DNA of 64,000 bases, taken from assembly GCA_003020965.1 (NCBI GenBank), contig PXRL01000007.1, positions 47,166-111,165 on the forward strand, read 5' to 3'. The notes under the pieces were generated by a model. The model searched no databases and was not told where the DNA came from. It saw only the letters and a list, made by a program, of their open reading frames with translations. Each line of letters starts with the position of its first letter. Position 1 is the stretch's first letter. This document shows positions 26,742-33,785 of this stretch, one piece after another. The DNA comes from Halobacteriales archaeon QS_4_69_225. Its GTDB lineage: Archaea; Halobacteriota; Halobacteria; Halobacteriales; Haloarculaceae. The position numbers and the translations under genes are program-made.

Positions 26742-27647
26742 TCAGACGCCGCGGGTCTGCAGCTGCTCGTCCTCATCGAGGTCCTCGTTGGCCTGGCCTT
26801 TCATGCCCTTGCCGATGCCCTTGGCGACGTCGCGCAGCCGCTCGGGGTCGTCGTAGTTGTTGACGGCCTCGACGACGGCGGTGCCCATCGCGGTGGGGTC
26901 CTCGGCGCCGAAGATGCCGGAGCCGACGAAGATGCCGTCACAGCCCAGTTGCATCATCAGCGCGGCGTCGGCGGGCGTGGCGATGCCGCCGGCGGCGAAG
27001 TTGACCACCGGTAGCCGGCCCCGCTCGGCGGTCTCGTGGACCAGCTGTCGCGGCGCCTCGTGCTCGCGGGCCCACTCGTCGCGCTCCTCGTAGCTCATGC
27101 CGTCGAGCTTCCGGATCGCGCGCTGGATGTTCCGCTGGTGGGTGACCGCCTGGTTGACGTCGCCGGTGCCGGCCTCGCCCTTCGTGCGGATCATCGCCGC
27201 GCCCTCGTCGATGCGCCGCAGCGCCTCCTGCAGGTTGCGGGCGCCGCAGACGAACGGCGCCGTGAACTCCCGCTTGTCGATGTGGTAGCGCTCGTCGGCC
27301 TCCGTCAGCACCTCGGATTCGTCGACCATGTCGGCGCCGGCCGCCTCCAGAATCTGCGCCTCGGCGCGGTGGCCGATACGGGCCTTCCCCATCACCGGCA
27401 GCGACACCTCGTCGATGATCTCCTCTAACGCCCCGGGGTCGGCCATCCGGGCGACGCCGCCGCGCTTGCGGATGTCGGCCGGCACCGATTCGAGGTGCAT
27501 CACCGCGACCGCGCCGGCGTCCTCGGCGACCCGGGCCTGCTCGCGGGAGACGACGTCCATGATGACGCCGCCCTTCTGCATCTTGGCGAAACCGCGCTTG
27601 ACCAGTTCGGTTCCCCGACGAAGTTCCTCGAGGTCCGTCTCGCTCAT
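26742..27647 (-). CDS. pdxS: Pyridoxal 5'-phosphate synthase subunit PdxS
   Basis: A 301-residue (beta/alpha)8-barrel synthase that makes pyridoxal phosphate from ribose 5-phosphate, glyceraldehyde 3-phosphate and ammonia. The ammonia comes from the PdxT glutaminase. Family signatures are clear: [20 protein letters not shown], catalytic lysines in VMGKARIGH and [12 protein letters not shown], and the phosphate-binding loop [19 protein letters not shown]. The ATG at 27647 is chosen over an upstream one because [20 protein letters not shown] matches homologues. No pdxT is visible in the window, so its partner must be elsewhere. Confidence 0.95.
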   Translation of the reverse strand: MSETDLEELRRGTELVKRGFAKMQKGGVIMDVVSREQARVAEDAGAVAVMHLESVPADIRKRGGVARMADPGALEEIIDEVSLPVMGKARIGHRAEAQILEAAGADMVDESEVLTEADERYHIDKREFTAPFVCGARNLQEALRRIDEGAAMIRTKGEAGTGDVNQAVTHQRNIQRAIRKLDGMSYEERDEWAREHEAPRQLVHETAERGRLPVVNFAAGGIATPADAALMMQLGCDGIFVGSGIFGAEDPTAMGTAVVEAVNNYDDPERLRDVAKGIGKGMKGQANEDLDEDEQLQTRGV

Positions 27648-27753
27648 ACACACGCGAGGGGTTGGACGCACTTAACGGGTGTCGTTCGCCCCCTCCGTTT
27701 CCGGCTGTCGGCGCGGCGTGGGTGTTTTTGTCCGCCGCGCCGCTGTGTCGGGC

Positions 27754-28503
27754 ATGAGCATCCGGACTCGCGCCGGCGCGGTCGTCGACCGGGGCCGGGC
27801 GCTGCTGGAGTCGGACGTCCCCCGCGAGGACCTGCCGCGGTACGTCGCACCGCTGCCGGAGCCCCTGGAGAACCTCGGGCTCAACCTCGCGTGGCTGATC
27901 GTCGCCGTCAACCTCGCCGGCACCGCCTTCGGCTTCTACTACTACCGTATTCAGTTCGCCCGCACGCCCGTCGAGATGTGGGCGTTCGTCCCCGACAGCC
28001 CGCTGGCGACGCTGCTCATCGCGCTCGCGCTGGCCGCCTGGAAGCTGGACCGCCAGCAGGAGTGGCTCACCGCGCTCGCGTTCTACGGGAACATCGTCCT
28101 CGGCGGCTGGACGGTGTACGTCCACCTGGCGTTCTGGCCGGCGTTCACGGAAACGGCGATCAACCCCGCCATGCGGCAGTTCCTCATCTGGAGTCACGCC
28201 GCGATGGTGTTGCAGGCGTTCCTGCTGCACCGCATCGGCGACTTCCGACCCCGGGCCGTCGGCGTCGCGACGCTGTGGTACGCGGTCAACGCGACCGTCG
28301 ACTACCTCGTCCCGGTGCGTGGCGACCCACACCACACCATCATCCCGCTGCGGGACGACGCCCCGGTCGGGCTCGGCGCCGACGCCCTCGGCGTCGCCGG
28401 CGCCGGCGCGTTCGCGCTGCTCGTCGTCTCGATCTACCTCGCGATGCTCACTCACGTCGAGAAGCGGCGCTCGCGTCAGGGGCCCGACTCCCTCGGCGGC
28501 TGA
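27754..28503 (+). CDS. DUF1405 family membrane protein
   Basis: A 249-residue protein with about six membrane segments (LNLAWLIVAVNLAGTAFGFYY, LATLLIALALAAW, LTALAFYGNIVLGGWTVYVH, LIWSHAAMVLQAFLLH and a C-terminal GAGAFALLVVSIYLAM). PLPEPLENLGLNL at the N-terminus, VDYLVPVRGDPHHT and the WYAVNA segment match DUF1405 proteins, which occur in haloarchaea and firmicutes. The ATG at 27754 follows a TTTTTG element 25 nt upstream. No biochemical role is known to me. It is divergent from pdxS across a 106-bp gap. Confidence 0.78.
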   Translation: MSIRTRAGAVVDRGRALLESDVPREDLPRYVAPLPEPLENLGLNLAWLIVAVNLAGTAFGFYYYRIQFARTPVEMWAFVPDSPLATLLIALALAAWKLDRQQEWLTALAFYGNIVLGGWTVYVHLAFWPAFTETAINPAMRQFLIWSHAAMVLQAFLLHRIGDFRPRAVGVATLWYAVNATVDYLVPVRGDPHHTIIPLRDDAPVGLGADALGVAGAGAFALLVVSIYLAMLTHVEKRRSRQGPDSLGG

Positions 28504-28705
28504 CCCCGGATTCCGGGGCCGCTCTCACGGACTATTATAATGTTCTTTAGCATTACAGAAGAACTACCATGACAACTCTTGCACCTATTTTCGGACGGTC
28601 TGAGCCGGATACAGAGCCAGGATCCGTGGGAACGCGTCACAGAACCTATCCGAAATATGAGGATATTTAGGCCTGGAGCCGCTACGGTATACCGAACGGA
28701 ATAAA

Positions 28706-29005
28706 ATGCGAACCGAACCCCGCACTACCGACACAGACATGACACATACGACACTTCACGGCAAGTCGACATCGCCTACGGACACCTCACCGGTCGGGGG
28801 CACGCTCGCGGTTCCCCTCCTGCTGTTCGGGGTTTTCGTCGCTTTCAGCTACCCCGTCACGGCGCTCTCGGCGGTCGTCGCCGTCGTCGCCGGCAGCGCA
28901 CTCCTGCGGCGCGGGCTGGCGGCCCTGGTCGCCCGCAGCCACGATCACGTCCACGAACTCTCGTTGCCCGGCGGAACCGTCAGGTTCCGCATCGCGCCCC
29001 GGTAG
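28706..29005 (+). CDS. Small hypothetical membrane protein
   Basis: A 99-residue reading frame, or 88 residues if it starts at the ATG at 28739. Two adjacent hydrophobic helices (VPLLLFGVFVAFSYPVTAL and SAVVAVVAGSALLRRGLAALV) form a helical hairpin, with a His-containing tail (HDHVHELSLPGGTVRF). An AT-rich stretch upstream (about 28655-28700) would serve as promoter. I do not recognise a family. Codon use is normal for this genome, which supports coding. Confidence 0.5.
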   Translation: MRTEPRTTDTDMTHTTLHGKSTSPTDTSPVGGTLAVPLLLFGVFVAFSYPVTALSAVVAVVAGSALLRRGLAALVARSHDHVHELSLPGGTVRFRIAPR

Positions 29006-29192
29006 TCCGGGCCGACCCTCGGAGCGGCGGCGTAGCGACCGACTCAACGCGACCCGTTTTCGACCGGCGCCCTCGCGGCTGCCGTTCGCCTGCCCCGCAG
29101 CCGTGAGGCCGGCTTCCCGGCGGGTCGCCGCCGCGCCGGAATCGCAGCTGGCGTCCCCGGACGGCCCGACGGTCCGCCGCCCGCGGGGCGGT

Positions 29193-30125
29193 TCACAGTT
29201 CCGACTGGTCGGCGTGGGAGCGGACCCACAGCTCGCCGATGCGGGACAGCCGCGTCCGGTAGGATTTGCCGTGTTCTTCCTGCTCGATGTACCCCTTGCC
29301 GCCGGGGCCGAGCCGGTCGACGTTGTAGATGACCTTCGACCGGAAGGAGTCCGTGTACTCCTCGCCCAGTTCGCGCGCGAGCGTCTGTGCGAGTTCGGAG
29401 ACGGACTCGAACTCGCCGTGCTCGCCGAGGGTGAAGAGGATGACCTCCTCGAACGGCTTGACGTTCGAGAACGACGCCACCGGCAGCTCGACGACGTGGG
29501 AGCCGTCGATCTCCTTCGCGCCGATGGTGGTGCCGCGCTCGTCGAACTCCGCGAGCAGGTCCCGAGCGGCCGCCAGCCGGTCCCGTAGCCGGTCCACGTC
29601 GGTCGTCACGACGGTGCGGTCGCCGTCCCGACCGGGCTCGGCGCCGTCGATGACGTCCGCTAGCAGGTCGATCTGGCGGCGCAGCTCCTCGGCCAGCTCC
29701 GTCTCGAGGTACTTCTCCGGCACCGTGTGGTAGGTGTGGATGCGCTCGCGGTCGCCCTCGCGTTCGACCATGATCGAGTGGGCGGCGGTGGCGAAGGCAA
29801 AGGAGACCGTCCGCGGCATCGCGGAGACGTTGACCCACACCTCGTTGCCGTCGTCCAGTTCGGCGTTGATCAGCTCGAACGCCTGTCCGAAGGCGGCGTC
29901 GTAGTCGTAGACGTCGTCGACGACCACCCGCTCGGTTTCGGCGCCCAGCAGGTTGCCGTAGTCCTGCTCGAGCTTCTCGGCGAGGTTCCGGGAGTACTCG
30001 ACGTTGGCCTCGCTGCCGACCGCCCCCTCCAGCAGGACGACCCGGTCGACGTCGAGCTGCTCGCGCACCAGCGGCGCGATCAGCCGGTCGTAGTCGAAGC
30101 CGACCGGGACGATGTGCGTCTGCAT
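29193..30125 (-). CDS. CARF-like domain plus winged-helix protein (DUF6293/HFX_2341 type)
   Basis: A 310-residue protein with two parts. Residues 1-145 look like a CARF-type Rossmann fold: HIVPVGFDYDRLIAPLVREQ at the N-terminus, DRVVLLEG as strand 2 and VWVNVSAMPRTVSFAF in place of the ligand-binding NxTGGT-type loop. Residues 230-310 form a winged helix (ILFTLGEHGEFESVSELAQT, then KVIYNVDRLGPGGKGYIEQ). This matches the haloarchaeal DUF6293 (HFX_2341) family as I recall it. Such proteins may sense a nucleotide ligand and regulate transcription. No cas gene or CRISPR array lies in this window. The ATG at 30125 fits the CARF start. Confidence 0.72.
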   Translation of the reverse strand: MQTHIVPVGFDYDRLIAPLVREQLDVDRVVLLEGAVGSEANVEYSRNLAEKLEQDYGNLLGAETERVVVDDVYDYDAAFGQAFELINAELDDGNEVWVNVSAMPRTVSFAFATAAHSIMVEREGDRERIHTYHTVPEKYLETELAEELRRQIDLLADVIDGAEPGRDGDRTVVTTDVDRLRDRLAAARDLLAEFDERGTTIGAKEIDGSHVVELPVASFSNVKPFEEVILFTLGEHGEFESVSELAQTLARELGEEYTDSFRSKVIYNVDRLGPGGKGYIEQEEHGKSYRTRLSRIGELWVRSHADQSEL

Positions 30126-30259
30126 ACGCCTACTGTGGCTGGCGCCGTCATAAACCACCAGTCTCCCGCGCCGTCGGCACGGGCGACGGGCCCGGGGTGG
30201 ACGACCGGGTGCCGCGAGACCGTCGGGCCGTGGGGCGGACACCCGCGCCGCCGCGCCGC

Positions 30260-30454
30260 TCAGCACATCTCGCCGAGATCCCGCCAGTCGTCGGCCGCCC
30301 GGACGTCGACTTCGATCTCGTAGCCGCAGCGCTCGCAGAAGAACGCCACCGTCCGACGCTCGGGGCGGAACTCCTCGGCGGTTCCGTGCTCCTCGCAGGC
30401 GACCCGGATACCCAGCTCCTCGCCGTCGGGGACCGTCACGGTGTAGCTCGACAT
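30260..30454 (-). CDS. Small zinc-finger-like protein
   Basis: A 64-residue protein beginning SSYTVTVPDGEELGIRVACEEHG, with C-x2-H early and CERCGYEIEVDV later, a plausible zinc-binding set (CEEH and CERC). It ends with a further Cys (DLGEMC). The ATG at 30454 is preferred over one five codons upstream. It stands alone between the CARF-like gene and a repeat-rich intergenic stretch. I cannot name a function. Confidence 0.6.
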   Translation of the reverse strand: MSSYTVTVPDGEELGIRVACEEHGTAEEFRPERRTVAFFCERCGYEIEVDVRAADDWRDLGEMC

Positions 30455-30900
30455 GACGATGGACCCCAACCGACGAGGGGCGCCGATGTAAAGCTACTCC
30501 CGGGTGCGGAGGTACTGTTCATCTACCGCCCGATAGTCACTCGGGGTCGGTCGGCGCGCCGCCAACCCCCTGGCGGACTGAACGAGCGGGGCACGCTGGC
30601 GTTCGTACGGTCGCTACTCCGGACTATTCGAGCTACGAGGCGTCGAGCGAGGCGAGACGTCTCGCATGCGAACGGCGTCCTCGCGGATGAAGCGAGCGAG
30701 GGCTCGACAGAGCCTTGCTCTGCCGGTGACCGAACTGAGTCGTGAGCGAAGCGAGAGTATCCGGGGCAGCGACCGCCAGCGGGCCGAGGGCGTAGGTCAC
30801 GGACGACTGCATCGAGCGACATCCGTGTATCTGGACACCACCGATGCAGGCGGCGTGAAATTTATTTAATTCGGCTCGCTACGCTCGAATAGTGATACCG
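30455..30900. other. Repeat-bearing intergenic region upstream of the DJ-1 gene
   Basis: No gene is supported. Reading frames on both strands are Arg/Ser-rich shadows. The region holds several inverted repeats, described separately. It also holds the promoter of the next gene, TTTATTTAAT at 30861-30870, 31-40 nt before the ATG at 30901. Confidence 0.55.
30652..30722. repeat. Mixed hairpin cluster: 14-bp palindrome, 11-nt-loop and 3-nt-loop hairpins
   Basis: GCGAGACGTCTCGC at 30652-30665 is a perfect palindrome. CCTCGC/GCGAGG at 30679-30701 encloses an 11-nt loop GGATGAAGCGA. CAGAGC/GCTCTG at 30708-30722 encloses the 3-nt loop CTT. GTGAGCGAAGCGAGAG follows near 30742. The cluster contains both hairpin classes seen separately at 42.1 kb and 12.7 kb. 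Confidence 0.65.
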
Positions 30901-31494
30901 ATGGGCAAGGACATCCTGATGATCGCCGGCGACTTCTCGGAGGACTACGAGGTGATGGTGCCGTTCCAAACGTTGCAGACCGTCGGCCACGACGTCGACG
31001 CGGTCTGTCCGGAGAAGGAAGCCGGCGAGACGATCAAGACCGCGGTCCACGACTTCCGCGGCGACCAGACGTACATGGAGGCGAGGGGCCACGACTTCGA
31101 GCTGAACGCGACGATGGCCGACGTCGACCCGGCGGCGTACGACGCGCTCTGTGTCCCGGGCGGGCGCGCGCCGGAGTACCTCCGAACCCACGAGCCCGTC
31201 GTCGAGGCGGTACGGCACTTCTTCGAGGCGGACAAGCCGGTGGCGGCGCTGTGTCACGGCCCGCAGATACTCGCGGCCGCGGACGTCCTCGACGGCTACG
31301 AGATGACGTCGTATCCGGCCGTCCGCGCGGAGTGCGAGGCCGCGGGCTGCTCGTGGGTCGACGGGGTCGTCCGCGACGGCAACCTCGTCACCGGGCAGGC
31401 GTGGCCGGACCACCCCGAGTGGCTGGCGGCGTTCATGACGCTGCTCGGCGACGAGGTGAGCCACGGCGAGCCGGTCGCCGCGGCCGGCGACTGA
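30901..31494 (+). CDS. DJ-1/PfpI family protein
   Basis: A 197-residue class I glutamine-amidotransferase-like protein. The nucleophile elbow is AALCHGPQILAAADVL with Cys near residue 118, the upstream acid is the Glu of FSEDYEVMVPFQ, and CVPGGRAPEYLR is the conserved glycine loop. Family members act as intracellular peptidases, deglycases or chaperones; sequence does not separate these. The ATG at 30901 is preferred to a GTG three codons upstream because the TATA element gives a near-leaderless transcript from it. It has normal length and no neighbour that hints at a substrate. Confidence 0.85.
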   Translation: MGKDILMIAGDFSEDYEVMVPFQTLQTVGHDVDAVCPEKEAGETIKTAVHDFRGDQTYMEARGHDFELNATMADVDPAAYDALCVPGGRAPEYLRTHEPVVEAVRHFFEADKPVAALCHGPQILAAADVLDGYEMTSYPAVRAECEAAGCSWVDGVVRDGNLVTGQAWPDHPEWLAAFMTLLGDEVSHGEPVAAAGD

Positions 31495-31609
31495 CATCGG
31501 TCGTCGCGGGCCGTTGCCGGCGTCGAGCGAGCCGGCTGCTCGGTGCCGCTGCGGGCTCGTCTCCGGTGCTGCGCCGAAGGGTGCCGCGACGACCGTGTGA
31601 TCCCCGTCG

Positions 31610-31948
31610 TCAGTACTCGTGGAACTGACGGCCGCACTCCGTGCATTCGATGCGCGTGCGTCGGAACAGCGGGCTCCGCTTTACGACCGGACCGTTGCAG
31701 TCCGGGCAGACGCCGATTCCGTCGCCGTAGGCCACGCGCGTTGACAGGTCCAGAAGCGAGTCCTCGAGGTCTTCGATGCGTTCGCTCTGCTCTTCGATGA
31801 CGTCGCGCAGCTCCTCGACGTCCGCCGTCTGCTGTTCGACGGACTCGACGTCGAGGACGGCCTCGGACGATTCGGTTTCGCTGGCCTCGACTTCTTCGTC
31901 GGTGTCGGCCTCGATTTCTTCCTCTCCGGCCGGGCTATCGTTTGCCAT
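31610..31948 (-). CDS. Coiled-coil zinc-ribbon protein upstream of bop
   Basis: A 112-residue protein with an acidic, disordered N-terminus (EEEIEADTDEEVEASETESS). A coiled coil follows at about 42-72 (EELRDVIEEQSERIEDLEDS), then a C-terminal zinc ribbon, CPDCNGPVV...RIECTECGRQF. It is divergent from bacteriorhodopsin with 128 bp between starts, so the two promoters share a region. In Halobacterium small regulators such as Brz and Brb surround bop. This protein is not an obvious Brz homologue, so a role in bop control is only a positional guess. Confidence 0.7.
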   Translation of the reverse strand: MANDSPAGEEEIEADTDEEVEASETESSEAVLDVESVEQQTADVEELRDVIEEQSERIEDLEDSLLDLSTRVAYGDGIGVCPDCNGPVVKRSPLFRRTRIECTECGRQFHEY

Positions 31949-32076
31949 GCGTGTCGGTTCGAGCTTTTCCGGAATCAATCTACTGGTAGTTCATGCGGCT
32001 TGGTACCGGACGACGGCGACGAGCCCAACAGGTTTGGTAGCATTCTCTTGATGATAGCCCCCGGAGTTACTCGTGC

Positions 32077-32865
32077 ATGTTCCCGACGCAGGCAGGAACG
32101 CTTGGTGGCGTAGAAGGCGAGGGCGTCTGGCTAGCCCTCGGAACTGTACTGATGCTTATTGGGATGGTCGTCTTCATCGCGAAGGGTTGGGGTGTGGATG
32201 ACCCCCAGAAGAAGGAGTTCTACATCATCACCATCCTGATTCCCGGCATCGCGGCCGCGTCGTACCTGTCGATGTTCTTCGGGTTCGGCCTGACGGAGGT
32301 GCCGGTCGGCGAGGCGTACAACACCTACGCGGCAGAGAACGGCGGCACCCTCGAGGTTTACTGGGCCCGGTACGCGGACTGGCTGTTCACCACGCCGCTG
32401 CTGCTGCTCGACATCGGCCTGCTGGCCGGTGCCAGCAACCGTGACATCGGCGCACTCGTCGGCCTCGACGCCTTCATGATCGTTACCGGTCTGGGCGCGA
32501 CGCTGATGAGGTCGGGCGTCGCACGGTACGCGTTCTGGACGATCAGCACCATCGCGATGGTGCTCCTGCTGTACTTCCTGTTCGCAGTGTTCAGTGAGGC
32601 GGCCTCCGACCTCAACGAGGACGCCAAGGGGACGTTCAACGTACTCAGGAACCTCATCCTGGTGACGTGGACGCTGTACCCCATCCTGTGGCTCATCGGT
32701 ACCGAGGGTGCCGGCGTGGTCGGCCTGTACGTCGAGACCCTCCTGTTCATGGTTCTCGACGTCACCGCGAAGGTCGGCTTCGGCTTCATCCTGCTGTCGA
32801 GCCGTTCCATCGTCGGCGACGACTCGGTTCCGACCCCGTCGGAAGAGGAAGCCGCCGCGGACTGA
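32077..32865 (+). CDS. bop: Bacteriorhodopsin, light-driven proton pump
   Basis: A 262-residue seven-helix retinal protein. All key pump residues of Halobacterium bacteriorhodopsin are present: Arg98 (R82), proton acceptor Asp101 (D85) in [14 protein letters not shown], proton donor Asp112 (D96), Asp131 (D115), the release pair Glu210 and Glu220 (E194, E204), Asp228 (D212) and the Schiff-base Lys232 (K216) in [10 protein letters not shown]. It should therefore pump protons outward rather than act as a chloride pump or sensor. Retinal comes from brp/blh-type carotene cleavage, not encoded here. No bat, brp or crtB1 gene adjoins it. The 128-bp gap to the divergent zinc-ribbon gene must contain its promoter. 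Confidence 0.95.
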   Translation: MFPTQAGTLGGVEGEGVWLALGTVLMLIGMVVFIAKGWGVDDPQKKEFYIITILIPGIAAASYLSMFFGFGLTEVPVGEAYNTYAAENGGTLEVYWARYADWLFTTPLLLLDIGLLAGASNRDIGALVGLDAFMIVTGLGATLMRSGVARYAFWTISTIAMVLLLYFLFAVFSEAASDLNEDAKGTFNVLRNLILVTWTLYPILWLIGTEGAGVVGLYVETLLFMVLDVTAKVGFGFILLSSRSIVGDDSVPTPSEEEAAAD

Positions 32866-32891
32866 GACACCGAACGACGACGACAACGCAG

Positions 32892-32898
32892 TTTTTTT
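32892..32898 (+). terminator. T-tract after bop, possibly also a TATA-like element
   Basis: A run of seven T lies 27 nt after the bop stop. Archaeal terminators are T-tracts, so it fits transcription stop for bop. It is also 26-32 nt upstream of the next ATG (32924), so it could serve as a TATA element there. Confidence 0.5.
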
Positions 32899-32923
32899 GC
32901 GGGCGACGGACCTGTAGACACGT

Positions 32924-33169
32924 ATGAGCCGCAACGACGACGACAACGACGACCTGGCGGTTTACGAGTTGAACACACGGTCGGTCGTCGGGCTCGTCGT
33001 GTCGGTGGCCGTCGGTGTCGTCGGGCTGTTCGCGCTGCCGGCGCTGCAACGAGGCTTCGGGCTGAGCTTCCAGGAGGCCTTCTGGCCGCTGTTGGCCGTC
33101 GAGTTCCTCGCGTTCGTCGGCGTCGCCGTCTCGGTGCTACGACTCCACGAGAAACGGTCGTTCGATTGA
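32924..33169 (+). CDS. Small two-helix membrane protein downstream of bop
   Basis: An 81-residue protein. The acidic N-terminus (SRNDDDNDDLAVYELNTRS) is followed by two membrane helices, VVGLVVSVAVGVVGLFALPAL and AFWPLLAVEFLAFVGVAVSVL, and a short basic end (RLHEKRSFD). Both ends should face the cytoplasm. It starts 58 bp after bop on the same strand. Co-transcription with bop by read-through of the T-tract is possible. I recognise no family, and a link to rhodopsin function is positional inference. Confidence 0.6.
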   Translation: MSRNDDDNDDLAVYELNTRSVVGLVVSVAVGVVGLFALPALQRGFGLSFQEAFWPLLAVEFLAFVGVAVSVLRLHEKRSFD

Positions 33170-33785
33170 CGACCTTTCCGATATAAAAGGCGAGGATTCC
33201 ACAAGGGAGCTTCGAGGTCGCGCATTTCCTCGGGAGTGAAGTACGCTTTCGCGTCCTCCCGCCGTCGATCGCTTCCCGTGGTGACCGAGGGAGTGCCTTG
33301 CAGCGTCATCAGAAATCGGAGATTTCTGGTTGGCTCGAAAATCGCCACGTGACTTCCGAACGCGCGCAGCCGTGTCAAAGCAGTCTCCTACCCGGACGCG
33401 CCGGGCGTAGCTGGAGAGCGTCGCTCTCTCGTCGTACCGAGAGAACGGAGTTCCCTCGTCGCTCGCGGGACCCTCGGTCCCGCTCACCCACGAAAGACGC
33501 GGAGCGTCTTTCGGACGATTTCGACGCGGAACACCGCGTTCCGCTCGGCGGCAGCGTGTTCAGCCGCTATGTACTGCCGTCCGCGTCCGACCCATGAGCC
33601 GGGACGTGGCGGACTGATTCGGTGCCGGCATGGTTCGTCACCACGCGAGAAGCCACGGCGAAGCCGTTGTGCCGTCGAAGGCGGCGTTTCTCGACGTTGG
33701 AACTCCGGTACCGTCGTCCACGGCGGGCGGCTGCATCGAACTCACGGCGCGCACCCTCGCCTCGAAGCAGGAGTGCGCCCGCGGC
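33170..33785. other. Long intergenic region with hairpin array
   Basis: These 616 bp contain no convincing gene. The first 130 bp have one minus-strand stretch, GSDRRREDAKAYFTPEEMRD (about 33209-33268), that looks protein-like and could be the remnant of a lost gene. The middle holds the hairpin array listed separately. The last 200 bp show nothing I can interpret. Confidence 0.5.
33310..33544. repeat. Array of hairpins with 3-nt loops
   Basis: Perfect inverted repeats: 33310-33328 (CAGAAATC, loop GGA), 33414-33428 (GAGAGC, loop GTC), 33465-33483 (GCGGGACC, loop CTC) and 33491-33513 (CGAAAGACGC, loop GGA), plus GCGGAAC/GTTCCGC at 33526-33544 with a 5-nt loop. The CGAAAGACGC and CAGAAATC stems are identical to stems at 12718 and 18183 respectively, although the loops differ. 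Confidence 0.78.

Noticed and set aside
32962..33378. 138-codon minus-strand ORF overlapping the gene after bop
   Set aside because: The part over 32962-33169 is antisense to a plausible membrane gene. Only a short protein-like piece near 33209-33268 remains, too little to call a gene.
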